A DNA stretch of 64,000 nucleotides from assembly GCF_000332495.1 (NCBI RefSeq), contig NZ_AOGW02000018.1:308286-372285 (forward strand). The letters run 5' to 3'. Below, in pieces: positions 30,026 through 38,294 of this stretch. The position numbers and the translations under genes were made by a program. The notes below the pieces were generated by a model. The model searched no databases. It was not told the DNA's origin and was given only the letters and a program-made list of their open reading frames with translations. Numbering within the stretch: the stretch's first letter is position 1; each line of letters opens with the position of its first letter. Source of the stretch: Leptospira terpstrae serovar Hualin str. LT 11-33 = ATCC 700639. GTDB lineage: Bacteria > Spirochaetota > Leptospiria > Leptospirales > Leptospiraceae.

Positions 30026-30379
30026 ATGTTGGATCGAGTGTTTGCAGCCCTTGCAGATCATTCTCGAAGGCAAATGTTAGCCAGTCTCCGTAAAGGTAAT
30101 TTGAGTATATCGGAACTCGCAGAGCCATTTGCGATGTCTTTTGCAGGGGTTGCCAAACATATCGATGTGCTTACTGAAGCACAACTAGTTCGGAAGGTGC
30201 GTGCTCCCGAAGATGGTCGAAGTTTTCGATTGGAGTTACAAAATCAAACCTTAACGGAAGCAACCAATTGGATTCGCTATCATCAAGAGTTTTGGACGAG
30301 TAAATTAGCAAATCTCGAAGCGTTTTTTGAGGAGAAGGAATATGAACAAACAAGTCCTAAAAGTAGAAAAAAGAATTAG
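30026..30379 (+). CDS. ArsR-family transcriptional regulator
   Basis: 117 aa from the ATG at 30026, preceded by an A-rich purine tract; the frame is open from 29999 but that start lies inside the palindrome. The winged-helix pattern MLDRVFAALADHSRRQMLASL, then SISELAEPFAMSFAGVAKHI for the recognition region, is typical of ArsR regulators paired with AHSA1/SRPBCC genes. No cysteine metal site is visible, so it is probably not a metal sensor. The next gene begins inside its 3' end. Confidence 0.85.
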   Translation: MLDRVFAALADHSRRQMLASLRKGNLSISELAEPFAMSFAGVAKHIDVLTEAQLVRKVRAPEDGRSFRLELQNQTLTEATNWIRYHQEFWTSKLANLEAFFEEKEYEQTSPKSRKKN

Positions 30380-30800
30380 CGCCGACCCCGTGCGTCTCTT
30401 TCGTGCATGGCTGAATGTGGAGGATTTTTCACGTTGGTTTTTGTCAGGAGAGATGATCGGGATTGATTCTGTTGCAATGGATCCAAGGCCAGGTGGAAAG
30501 TTTTTAATCAACATGACCCTTGATGGAAAAATTCTTCCTCATGAAGGCGAGTACATTACTATCGATGAACCCAGAAAAATAGTTTTTACTTGGCGATCTC
30601 ATGCAACTGAAAACAAAGATACGCTCGTGACAGTTACCTTTTCAGAAGTGAAAGCTTCATCCACTTCGAATGGTTTAAATGAGAAACCACAAACTTTAGT
30701 CACTTTGGTTCATGAAGAATTAGAGAACGACATCCAAATCAAAATGCATAGCCAAGGTTGGACAAACATACTTGAAGGTTTAAACTATTGGATGAGTTAG
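30342..30800 (+). CDS. SRPBCC/AHSA1-domain protein 1
   Basis: 152 aa. The ATG at 30342 is chosen because GGAGAAGGA lies just upstream; it overlaps the arsR-like gene by 38 bp. The fold markers are VEKRISADPVRLFRAWLN..FSRWF, DPRPGGKFLINM and the C-terminal helix HSQGWTNILEGLNYWM. These START-like proteins bind hydrophobic ligands; ArsR-AHSA1 pairs are common and mostly uncharacterised. Confidence 0.8.
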   Translation: MNKQVLKVEKRISADPVRLFRAWLNVEDFSRWFLSGEMIGIDSVAMDPRPGGKFLINMTLDGKILPHEGEYITIDEPRKIVFTWRSHATENKDTLVTVTFSEVKASSTSNGLNEKPQTLVTLVHEELENDIQIKMHSQGWTNILEGLNYWMS

Positions 30801-30864
30801 GAAATGAATTCAAATTAAATATATAAATCATTTGAGTTGAGTAGATTAAAACAAGGAGAGTTGT

Positions 30865-31332
30865 ATGGGTATATACCACAAAGTAGGAATACGGGCGGGA
30901 GAAAAGGAAGTGATCAATGCATTGACCACGAAATCCGGATTAGCTAATTGGTGGACAAAGGAAGTGGATGGTAGTTTTACTTCTGGAGTTTCTTCCATTG
31001 GAGAGTCCATTTTTTTTGGATTTGGGCATGGCAATGCTATTGAGATGAAGGTAAAGGAATTGGAACCCAAACATTTATTATGGGAATGTCTTTCCGGACC
31101 GGAAGATTGGATCGGTTCTCATATCGATTTCCAATTAAGTTTAGGCAAAGCGAACGATGGAGGAGGGATGACAATTCTTTACTTCAGACACAAAGATTGG
31201 AAAAAGGAATCTGAATTCACTGCGCATTGCAGTATGAAATGGGCAGTTTTTTTACTTAGTTTAAAAAACCTTTTAGAAGATGGAGTTGGCAGACCTTCCC
31301 CTGAAGATATCAAAATCGACGACATCAATTGA
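30865..31332 (+). CDS. SRPBCC/AHSA1-domain protein 2
   Basis: 155 aa, start supported by AAGGAGAG 7 bp upstream. It begins with the AHSA1 pattern VINALTTKSGLANWWTKEVDG and ends with a helix (MKWAVFLLSLKNLLEDG) of the same fold. Third gene of the arsR operon, 64 bp after the first SRPBCC gene. A terminator hairpin follows directly. Confidence 0.8.
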   Translation: MGIYHKVGIRAGEKEVINALTTKSGLANWWTKEVDGSFTSGVSSIGESIFFGFGHGNAIEMKVKELEPKHLLWECLSGPEDWIGSHIDFQLSLGKANDGGGMTILYFRHKDWKKESEFTAHCSMKWAVFLLSLKNLLEDGVGRPSPEDIKIDDIN

Positions 31333-31342
31333 TATTTTCCCC

Positions 31343-31369
31343 GCGGTTTGTATCTGTAACGCAAGCCGC
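31343..31369 (+). terminator. Intrinsic terminator after the arsR-SRPBCC operon
   Basis: GCGGTTTG pairs with CAAGCCGC (one G-U) across an 11-nt loop, followed by TAGTTTTCT. It begins 11 bp after the stop codon of the last gene. Confidence 0.65.
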
Positions 31370-31405
31370 ATAGTTTTCTAAATTAAAAAATAGAAATTAT
31401 TTTCG

Positions 31406-31695
31406 CTACATCGGTAGTAGATTCTTCCATTGTCTCTTTTGTCTCCAAGCTAAGATACTTTTAATAGATAACAAGAAGATCATCATTAGAAATGGAGCAG
31501 GGACAATATTATATTGTAAAAACTCCAAATATAAAACAATAGTAACGATAATCGGAGACAAATTCAATAATCCAGTAGCAGTCGTTTTCTAAAGAGAATT
31601 AAGTAACCACATGAAATTTCTCAAACACCTACAATATGTCTTAAATATCCGGTCGTAATAAGGGCTGCTATAAAATTAGCAGCTTTCGGAGTCAT
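31406..31695 (-). pseudogene. Decayed DoxX-family membrane protein
   Basis: Minus-strand translation gives, in one frame, AANFIAALITTGYLRHIVGV, a stop, EISCGYLILFRK, and then in another frame TGLLNLSPIIVTIVLYLEF and FLLSIKSILAWRQK. Together these follow the DoxX/DoxD four-helix layout, but the frame is broken at least twice and the N-terminus is missing. It lies antisense to the 5' region of the GST gene and explains the otherwise empty 31333-31891 stretch. Confidence 0.65.
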
Positions 31696-31891
31696 GGGAG
31701 GACTTGACAAAAGATCTACTATCATCAGTTTTTCGTTACAGGGAAAATCTTTAGAAAGAATTCTACCCAAAAAAAATATTGGCTCATTTGGAACCTATCT
31801 TGAATTCAATGCTAGAGAAAACAGAAAGAAGTTTTTGCTTCTATTGAAAAATAATTGCCATGTGCTTTACTTTTTTGTTAATAGAACGTTT

Positions 31892-32503
31892 ATGATTGAA
31901 TTATTTGAATTTGCCTTATCAGGAAATTGCTATAAAGTAAGGTTGCTGTTATCTTTTCTGAATCTCCAATATGAAAGCCAAATTGTGAATGGGCCTGAGC
32001 GTGAACATAAATCGGAAGCGTTCATTGCTAAAAATCCATTTGGACAAGTTCCTGTTCTCAAGGATGGGAATATAGTCCTTAGAGATAGCCATGGGATATT
32101 GGTATACCTCGCTCGTGCTTATGGTGAAGAGCATTGGTTTCCCAATGATCCAGCTATTGCAGGAGAAATAGTTGCGTGGCTTTCAACTGCAGCAAATGAA
32201 GTTTCACGTGGACCAAGTGCACTTCGTGCACATTATTTACTCGGTCGTCCTATTAATTTGGAAGAAACAAAATTAGTCACAGAAACCCTTTTATCTATAT
32301 TAGAAAAAAGACTTGTGGCTCATAATTGGCTTGTTTCTGATTCAATCACCATCGCAGATATTGCTATTTATCCTTATATAGCTCTTGGTAATCAGGGGAA
32401 AATTGATTTATGGATATATCCTAATATTCGAAAATGGATGTACCGTATAGAGAATTTACCTCATTACCTTTCAATGCAAGGTGTACAATTGCAAGTTTTA
32501 TAA
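31892..32503 (+). CDS. Glutathione S-transferase-like protein
   Basis: 203 aa from the ATG at 31892, the standard GST length; the frame is open 66 codons further upstream but that part overlaps the DoxX fossil and has no similarity. The thioredoxin-fold half has NCYKVRLLLSFLNLQYE, NPFGQVPVLKDG and DSHGILVYLARAYG; the helical half ends with SITIADIAIYPYIAL. Catalytic residue likely Ser or Asn near residue 10-11. Probable substrate class unknown. Confidence 0.8.
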   Translation: MIELFEFALSGNCYKVRLLLSFLNLQYESQIVNGPEREHKSEAFIAKNPFGQVPVLKDGNIVLRDSHGILVYLARAYGEEHWFPNDPAIAGEIVAWLSTAANEVSRGPSALRAHYLLGRPINLEETKLVTETLLSILEKRLVAHNWLVSDSITIADIAIYPYIALGNQGKIDLWIYPNIRKWMYRIENLPHYLSMQGVQLQVL

Positions 32504-32761
32504 ATAAATGCTTTTCTTTACCTTGAATGTAGTAGGTAACTTTCCACAGTTAATCAGTTCTGGAATTTGTTCAGTGAAATTTTTTAGTCAGAAAGATGGA
32601 TTTTGTGGATAAAAAATAGTTTTGTTAATTCTTCTTAATTCGTTTGAATCTCGTTAAATTTTGTCAGAATAGATCAAACTAAATAATGTTTGTTCGTAAT
32701 CTAAGTCTTCGGTAATTATTTCGTTCGGCTGAAATTGGGTAATTAGTTTCTTAATTTGATG
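32504..32761. other. Intergenic, nothing recognised
   Basis: About 260 bp of AT-rich DNA between convergent genes. I see no gene, repeat or strong hairpin. Confidence 0.4.
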
Positions 32762-33328
32762 TTACGTATTTAACTTTAGATCAAGCCAAGCATCCTGATT
32801 TTCTCTTCGAATTATAATAGGTTGCCTGTGTTTATTATCTCCAGAGTTATGGATTTCTGCAGTTTTTTCATTGGCGACCTGAGTGACGATAGTTACCCAG
32901 GTAGTGCCATTTGAATTAGCACCCCAAATTCCGCCAAAAAAATTGTTCTTATTTATAAATTCAATTTTAAATTTGTGTTTTTCTCCACTCCTTTGCATTT
33001 GCCATTCGAAGTAAGACATTACAGGAATTAAACATCTGTTGATCGAATATTTTTTCCAAAAGTTAGAAGAGAATATATGTTCTGATTGGGTAGTTGTGAT
33101 CAGACGATTTGCAAAAGATTGTTTTGTGCCCCATGTTCCAGAAGAAAGTGAAATATTATCTGAAACGTTTTTTAGATACCAACAATGATCGTTGGGTTTG
33201 ACCGCTAAGCCATTTTGTTTATATTTATGGTAATCTTCCTCATACTGAATCGGATCAAATGAAAAATTCTTCCATTGGGTTTTATATTCTTCAAGAGCTA
33301 CTAATCTATTTGTGAATAAATTTGACAT
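32762..33328 (-). CDS. Degenerate SRAP-domain (YedK/HMCES-like) protein
   Basis: 188 aa. The family core is visible: TTTQSEHIFSSNFWKKYSINRCLIPVMSYFEW, then FGGIWGAN, TIVTQVANEKTAEIHN and RQPIII. SRAP proteins protect abasic sites in single-stranded DNA by linking to them through the N-terminal cysteine at position 2. Here the start is MSNLF, so that cysteine is absent. Either the protein has lost the crosslinking activity or the start is misjudged; no upstream MC start is visible. No lexA-type box recognised. Confidence 0.7.
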   Translation of the reverse strand: MSNLFTNRLVALEEYKTQWKNFSFDPIQYEEDYHKYKQNGLAVKPNDHCWYLKNVSDNISLSSGTWGTKQSFANRLITTTQSEHIFSSNFWKKYSINRCLIPVMSYFEWQMQRSGEKHKFKIEFINKNNFFGGIWGANSNGTTWVTIVTQVANEKTAEIHNSGDNKHRQPIIIRRENQDAWLDLKLNT

Positions 33329-33383
33329 AGTGGGAATTAAGTAAAAGCTACTTTTTCAAATAGTTTTTTTAATCTCTTCTGTA

Positions 33384-33947
33384 TTACACTTGGAGTGAGG
33401 CTCGAAAACCCCGAGCAGCATAATATGATTCTGCACCATTGTGATATATGAATACATTGTCATAACGAAAGTCAGCGAATATGGCACCCCCTAAATTTCT
33501 AATACTTGCAGGTGTTAGTATCCAACTTGAAGTTTTTGTATCGAAATTTCCGAATTTTTGCAACTCCCTATATTGTTCTTCAGTCAAAATTTCGATTCCC
33601 ATTGCCAATGCCATAGCTAGAGCATTATCTTTGGGTTTATTCTCTTTTCTTGTCTCTTGGGCTTTGCGGTCATAACAAAGGCTTCTTCTACCTTGGGGAC
33701 TTTCCTTTGAACAATCATAAAAAATGAAAACGTTTGTTTTTTTATCATAACCGACGACATCAGGCTCACCACCTGTTCTTTCCATTTCATTCAAGGACCA
33801 AAGTTTGTCGGGATTTAATTCTAATTTTTTCTGTATTTTTTCCCATTCCAAATTTTTGTGACGATTAGTATTTTTTTCAAACCTAGCTTTTAAAACTAAG
33901 AGTAGGTCATTCATTTGTTGGGGTGAAATTTTCTGTATATTTTTCAT
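33384..33947 (-). CDS. DUF4256-type protein
   Basis: 187 aa. I recognise the DUF4256 pattern: LWSLNEMERTGGEPDVVGYD, FYDCSKESPQGRRSLCYD, MALAMGIEILTEEQYRELQ, and the end YHNGAESYYAARGFR. No function is established for the family. Same strand as the SRAP-like gene, 55 bp upstream of it. Confidence 0.8.
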   Translation of the reverse strand: MKNIQKISPQQMNDLLLVLKARFEKNTNRHKNLEWEKIQKKLELNPDKLWSLNEMERTGGEPDVVGYDKKTNVFIFYDCSKESPQGRRSLCYDRKAQETRKENKPKDNALAMALAMGIEILTEEQYRELQKFGNFDTKTSSWILTPASIRNLGGAIFADFRYDNVFIYHNGAESYYAARGFRASLQV

Positions 33948-34217
33948 GACTTAGAAGTCTCTATTATTTTAAAAAAAAAATTAAATAAAAATCATCAGAT
34001 CTATCTTTATTATCCTCATAAATTTAAATCAATAAAAATATCATTTCTCTAAACTGAGTTTTGAAGAATATTTTAATTGTTTTTCTATTGTATGTTCTTC
34101 GATAAAAAACATTCTATTCTGATTTCTCGTCATCTCGTATTTAAATTAAAACAATGAGTAATTTACGGTTACAAATTCTCCAATATCAAATGGAGAACTA
34201 TTTTTGGATATTTGTGC
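33948..34217. other. Intergenic flank before the cassette array
   Basis: About 270 bp, strongly AT-rich, no ORF or repeat I can support. It separates backbone genes from the transposase fossil. Confidence 0.4.
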
Positions 34218-34508
34218 TTAACGTTTGGAAACCTTCTCTTGTAAAGTTCTAGATTTTTTTTGGTTCTTTAGCCTAATGAGTTCAAGAATTATCTTGTCAG
34301 GAATTTTCTTAGGTGAGTTTTTCAAGGTATTCATCTTGTCTAGAAGACCAGCCTTTTCCCCGCTAAAAAACCTTTCTTTCCATTTGTATCCCTACTAAGT
34401 AGATATTCCATATTCTGCATAGAGCTGAGAAAAATTAACGCCTCTCTCATCGCTCGCCATAACGAATTCTAATCTTAAATCCACGACCTGATTCTCCTTC
34501 CAATGCCC
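34218..34508 (-). pseudogene. Transposase fossil (IS481/IS3-type helix-turn-helix N-terminus)
   Basis: Minus-strand translation reads WKENQVVDLRLEFVMASDERG, then VNFSQLYAEYGIST, two adjacent in-frame TAG stops (34392-34397), then GYKWKERFFSGEKAGLLD and SPKKIPDKIILELIRLKNQ. The arrangement LRLEF..LYAEYGIS..GYKW is the N-terminal helix-turn-helix of IS481-like transposases. The integrase catalytic domain is missing. It directly abuts the first, truncated repeat of the array. Confidence 0.75.
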
Positions 34509-34607
34509 TCCTACAAAGTTGTTCTCGGGTATGAGAAACCAGAAAGCGTTACCTATGTCTTGATACAAATTTGGTACCCATGTCCTGAGGCATACATTTT
34601 CGGTCTT

Positions 34608-34677
34608 GCGCATAATGTGTCTTAGGCCGAGCAAGGGCGAAGTCCCGAAGCGAAGTGGTTAGCTGCTGTTATGCGAC
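34608..34677 (-). repeat. attC-like site 1 (truncated, array end)
   Basis: Only the right half survives (AGGCCGAGC...GGTTAGCTGCTGTTATGCG); the left arm is reduced to GCGCATAA. Marks the distal end of the array beside the transposase fossil. Confidence 0.75.
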
Positions 34678-34699
34678 GTGTGGTAAGCTAGAAAAGAAA

Positions 34700-34972
34700 T
34701 TACTGTTCTTTAAGTTTTCCCGTAACATATTGATGCAAAATACTTGAAACTAAAGTTTGATAAGGGATTCCTATTTCAAGTGCTTTAGTTTTTAGTAATT
34801 GAATGTCTTTACCAGCAATTCTAATATTCATTCTTTTGTCTTTGGCTAACGTATTTTTTGCAGCAAGCTTAAACTTATTTAAATAGCCTTTTTTATTTGA
34901 AACGGATTTCCATTCGTTTCTTTCAAACGATAATTCTAATTCTTTTTCTTCATCAGTAAGTTTAATTTTCAT
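34700..34972 (-). CDS. Antitoxin of cassette 1 toxin-antitoxin pair
   Basis: 90 aa. The C-terminal half (MNIRIAGKDIQLLKTKALEIG, then PYQTLVSSILHQY) is a ribbon-helix-helix type DNA-binding unit as in BrnA/CopG-like antitoxins. It overlaps the upstream toxin gene by 11 bp and is followed at once by the repeat, as expected for a cassette. Confidence 0.75.
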   Translation of the reverse strand: MKIKLTDEEKELELSFERNEWKSVSNKKGYLNKFKLAAKNTLAKDKRMNIRIAGKDIQLLKTKALEIGIPYQTLVSSILHQYVTGKLKEQ

Positions 34973-35285
34973 GTAAGTTTACCTCTGGAAAATATAGTTT
35001 AGAGTGTTTTCTTGAAGGATAAGCAGTTTTGAGAAAGAAAGAAGTTTCATTTTCAATTGCTGGAACAACCCATGCATAATTATCAATATTAATTATTATG
35101 ATTATTTGATTCGGATATTTTTTGCTATTTGGATGTTCTAAGATGTCTAGAATTGCTCCTGCTTCAATTTCGATTACAATTCTTTCGAATGAAATATTTC
35201 TTTGAGAATAGAGAATTTTATTCTTTTCATTATCCCAGTCAAAGATCACAAATTTAATGAGATAATTATGTGTGCCTTTTGTCAA
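34962..35285 (-). CDS. BrnT-like toxin of cassette 1
   Basis: 107 aa. Pattern FVIFDWDNEKNKILYSQRN, then SFERIVIEIEAGAILDILEHP and a C-terminal SRKHSKLY, which resembles BrnT/RelE-superfamily ribonuclease toxins. Toxin precedes antitoxin, the BrnTA order. The family assignment is moderate. Confidence 0.65.
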   Translation of the reverse strand: MTKGTHNYLIKFVIFDWDNEKNKILYSQRNISFERIVIEIEAGAILDILEHPNSKKYPNQIIIIINIDNYAWVVPAIENETSFFLKTAYPSRKHSKLYFPEVNLHEN

Positions 35286-35326
35286 TACACATTTTTTTGG
35301 TTAATTTACCAATTTTTACCACATTT

Positions 35327-35489
35327 CGCATAACGAACTAGGGGAGACGACGTTCCCTGACCCTGAGTCCCGACGGGACGTTAGGGACTGGCACGGAGTT
35401 TGCGGATGCAAGCGAGTGACAGAAAGGGAAAGTGTCGCAGACCAAGTGAGGGCTCGTCCCGAAGCGCAGCGTTTCCCCGCTGTTATGCG
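35327..35489 (-). repeat. attC-like site 2
   Basis: Inner arms GGGGAGACG and CGTTTCCCC pair. Variant with GACGTTCCC core. Upstream terminal bases TTACCACATTTCGCATAAC complement the start of cassette 1 at 17 of 19 positions. Confidence 0.85.
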
Positions 35490-35509
35490 AAGTCACTAAT
35501 TTCTTAGTT

Positions 35510-36205
35510 TTAATTTTTTATTTTGAGTTTCTCTAAACAGAATGTTATTTTATTTATAAATAAGTTGTCTGTCATCAAATCTATCTTTTTATCACTTATA
35601 AGCTGATGGAATACAGAAACTTCATCCTTTAATTCAATTTCTAGAAAATTATTCGTGAATATATTTTTTATAACAATTTGTTGGCAGGATGCTATTTCTA
35701 TTTTATTTTTAAAAATAGAAACTCTTAATTCTACATTTAAAGGGAAACCGATCATTGATCTTTGAAGATAACGATATCTAGGTTGATAGTCAAACATCAG
35801 GAAAATGAATATTGATACATCGTCAAATTCATTTATTATATGATTATTGTTAGGTAAAAGTATTAATTCTGAGTAAATATCTTGAATTTTTTCAAATTTG
35901 AATAAGTGCTTATGATTATTTATTAAGTTTTCGTCTGAAAAAAATATAATTCGTATTGTATGGTTTTTCCATTCTTCAGTTGGTTTTTGTTCTGGACTTG
36001 GGATATGATCTAGAAAAAAGAATTTCAAAGGAGAATTATATGAGAAAACATTATTCTGATAATTTTGATCATATATATATACCCTAGAATGTCTATGTGG
36101 ACTTAAATCATGATTACCCAAAATTCGTATTTCTGAAGTATTACTATCGTATATACACCCAAAGAAACAAGTCGCCGTTAATAGGATTATTTTTTTAATA
36201 AACAT
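35510..36205 (-). CDS. Hypothetical lipoprotein (cassette 2)
   Basis: 231 aa, family not recognised. Signal peptide with lipobox FFGC. Mature part is rich in Asn, Ile and Phe with alternating beta-like segments. Sole gene of its cassette, ending 21 bp from the downstream repeat. No paralogue seen in the window. Confidence 0.65.
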   Translation of the reverse strand: MFIKKIILLTATCFFGCIYDSNTSEIRILGNHDLSPHRHSRVYIYDQNYQNNVFSYNSPLKFFFLDHIPSPEQKPTEEWKNHTIRIIFFSDENLINNHKHLFKFEKIQDIYSELILLPNNNHIINEFDDVSIFIFLMFDYQPRYRYLQRSMIGFPLNVELRVSIFKNKIEIASCQQIVIKNIFTNNFLEIELKDEVSVFHQLISDKKIDLMTDNLFINKITFCLEKLKIKN

Positions 36206-36218
36206 TTTTTAGTGATTT

Positions 36219-36364
36219 CGCATAACGAACTAGACTAACCGACGTAGGCTGACCCTGAGTCCCGGAACGGAGCTTGCGTATGCAAGCGAGTGACAGAAAG
36301 CCTATGTGTCGCAGACCAAGCGAGGGCGAAGTCCCGAAGCGCAGCGGTTAGTTGCTGTTATACG
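36219..36364 (-). repeat. attC-like site 3 (internal deletion)
   Basis: Family A arms (CTAACCGACGTAGGC / GCCTATGTGTCG...CGGTTAG), but about 20 bases (the CGGGACGTTAGGGACTGGCA part) are missing relative to its relatives; length 146 bp. Confidence 0.85.
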
Positions 36365-36374
36365 ACGTCTGAAT

Positions 36375-36656
36375 CTAAGCGGAAAGCTTTCTGTTTTTAA
36401 TGGAAATTTCTAAATCCAATGCATGGCATACTTTTAGAAAAGTAGCCAAGTTACAATTCACGCCGTTTTCAATCTTAGAAAGTTGTTGCTGAGTAACATG
36501 AGCTTTTTTAGCTAAATCAGATTGTGATAAGCCTTTTTTTTCCCTCAAAGCTTGAAGTTCAATAGAGATACTAACAAGTTCCTTTTCTTCCTCAAATTTT
36601 TCCTTAAAAGATTTGTTTTTTAACTTAGTATCTAAATGTTTTTTCAATGATCTCAT
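36375..36656 (-). CDS. XRE-family antitoxin, HigA-like (cassette 3)
   Basis: 93 aa with a central Cro/C1 helix-turn-helix (LREKKGLSQSDLAKKAHVTQQQLSKIENG). Overlaps the toxin gene by 4 bp (ATGA-type coupling). Represses its own pair and neutralises the toxin, by family analogy. Confidence 0.85.
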   Translation of the reverse strand: MRSLKKHLDTKLKNKSFKEKFEEEKELVSISIELQALREKKGLSQSDLAKKAHVTQQQLSKIENGVNCNLATFLKVCHALDLEISIKNRKLSA

Positions 36657-37036
36657 AAATTAAACTCCTTATAGTTTTTTTCTGAATATTTTTTTAGGAA
36701 AAAATCTCTTCTTTTAATTGCCTTTTTAATTTCTGCTTTGGGGACTTTATCAGTATTTTTTACAAATTGATTCGTAAGTATAATATAATCTTTGTAGCAG
36801 AAGAAATACAATATTCTTATTTGTGAACCCGAAAGTTTAATTCTTAATTCGTGGATCCCATCAATTAATAAATCCGCGTATGGCCTAGGGAGATTTGGCC
36901 CCAGTTCAGCAAGTTTATTTAACCAAGCGAATATTTTTGCTTGGTTTCTTTCATCTTTTGAATTGATGAAAATTTCTATTTCAGAAGGAAATTCTTCATT
37001 TTCTGTAAAATATAGAATTTTCCATTTCTTGGACAC
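36653..37036 (-). CDS. HigB/Gp49-like RelE-superfamily toxin (cassette 3)
   Basis: 127 aa. The sequence ELGPNLPRPYADLLIDGIHELRIKLSGSQIRILYFF is diagnostic of the phage Gp49/HigB toxin family, followed by the Lys-rich end KKAIKRRDFFLKKY. Predicted ribosome-dependent mRNA endonuclease. Toxin first, HigBA order. Confidence 0.85.
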   Translation of the reverse strand: MSKKWKILYFTENEEFPSEIEIFINSKDERNQAKIFAWLNKLAELGPNLPRPYADLLIDGIHELRIKLSGSQIRILYFFCYKDYIILTNQFVKNTDKVPKAEIKKAIKRRDFFLKKYSEKNYKEFNL

Positions 37037-37107
37037 ACTTAAAGATACATCAGAAATGATGTAAGGTCAATTCATATTTTTTGATTAGTATATATTTTTT
37101 CAGATGT

Positions 37108-37164
37108 CGTATAACGAACGAGGGCGTAAGTCCCGAAGTGAAGCGGTTAGTCGCTGTTAACCGC
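37108..37164 (-). repeat. attC-like site 4 (57-bp minimal form)
   Basis: Keeps only the outer arms: GTATAACGAAC joined directly to GAGGGCGTAAGTCCCGAAG and the right end. About 105 bases of the internal part are deleted. Left end GTCGTATAAC belongs to cassette 3; right end GTTAACCGC begins cassette 4. Confidence 0.8.
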
Positions 37165-37174
37165 AGTTCTGAAT

Positions 37175-38063
37175 TTAATAGACTTTGATTCCAAATTTCA
37201 ATAACTTCTTTGGTAAATGGTCATCAAGATTTGAGATATCACTATCATTTAATTCAATAAGCTTAAAATCGTATTTTTTATATATTTCTTGTTTAATTTT
37301 TTTTCTTTCATTATATTTTGGATCATCTTCTAATCCCCAGAATTCTATATATACTCCTTCGCTTGGAATGAAAAAATCTGCATAAATATCTTCTTCAATT
37401 GGAAGTTTCCTTTCGTATGCGTGAGCTAAATTATAATCATATAATGCGTTATCAATAATAACCACTGCTCTTGATCTGACAAAATGTCCATCTTTAGTTC
37501 TAAAATTAGCAGGGAATTTTTCTCTAAACGAATCTAAGTTAGCGCTTTTAATTGAAGTTTCTGATTTTGGAATAGTTTCAGTTGTTGTTGTATGAGTTTC
37601 AGATAAGGAAGCAATTAGAATTTTATTATTAACAATATTATCTGGCCATAGAACATATGTTCCTCCTGACACTTCATGTTCAAACAGTTTCCCACCCAAT
37701 GATTTGCCAAGTTTTGTTGGTTCCCATCCGGATAGATTTTTCTTAATCCAACCGAGTTCAGAAAGAATTAAATTCAATCTTTGTGAAGAGATTTCGAAAT
37801 GTTTACCAATGTTAGTAGCATTTAATAATTTAGCTTTTGCTCCACTTGAATCTAAAGGTATTTCGATATCTTCTGGTTATGCGATGAATTCACCGAATTT
37901 GGGATGATTTTTAACAATTCCACCTTTTTTCTTTCCTACATCAGTTAAAACCCACTTATCATTAATCCTATCTATCCAATTTATTTTTTTTTAATAAATT
38001 AAAAAGATCTGAAGTTTGTAAGTTACATTCATTTGCTAGAGAGGTAGTTGAAATATATTCCAT
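37175..38063 (-). pseudogene. Broken PD-(D/E)XK-like nuclease gene (cassette 4)
   Basis: From the ATG at 38063 the protein reads MEYISTTSLANECNLQTSD and then breaks in an A9 tract (37984-37992 on the plus strand reads as T9); removing one A restores a winged-helix-like region (INWIDRINDKWVLTDVG). A second lesion, TAA at 37877-37879, interrupts FGEFIA*PEDIEI. The remaining 3' frame encodes RSRAVVIIDNALYDYN, YERKLP..DIYADFFIPSEG and VYIEFWGLE, matching small restriction-fold nucleases. It is a cassette pseudogene, or needs frameshifting and readthrough. Confidence 0.7.
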
Positions 38064-38102
38064 TTTTTTCTCCATATTTTATTTAATTGAAATTTCAGAA
38101 TT

Positions 38103-38270
38103 GCGGTTAACGAACTAGACTAACCGACGTAGGCTGGCCCTGAGTCCCGGAACGGGACGTTAGGGATTGGCACGAAGCTTGCGCAAGCAAGAGGAGTGAC
38201 AGAAAGCCTATGTGTCGCAGACCAAGCGAGGGCGAAGTCCCGAAGCGCAGCGGTTTGTTGCTGTTATGCG
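38103..38270 (-). repeat. attC-like site 5
   Basis: Family A, full length. Left end GCGGTTAAC exactly mirrors the TTAACCGC that opens the same insert, and differs from the usual GCATAAC; the right end is TTATGCG. This site best fixes the cassette boundary. Confidence 0.88.
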
Positions 38271-38294
38271 AAGTTTTCGGGCTTGTTGTATGAA

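Noticed and set aside
31694..31891. 66-residue N-terminal extension of the GST-like gene
   Set aside because: The GST fold starts at the ATG at 31892; the extension overlaps the DoxX fossil and has no GST character.
34395..34634. 79-aa minus-strand ORF as a real small gene
   Set aside because: Its C-terminal half is the start of a transposase that continues after two stops; its N-terminal half lies in the truncated repeat.
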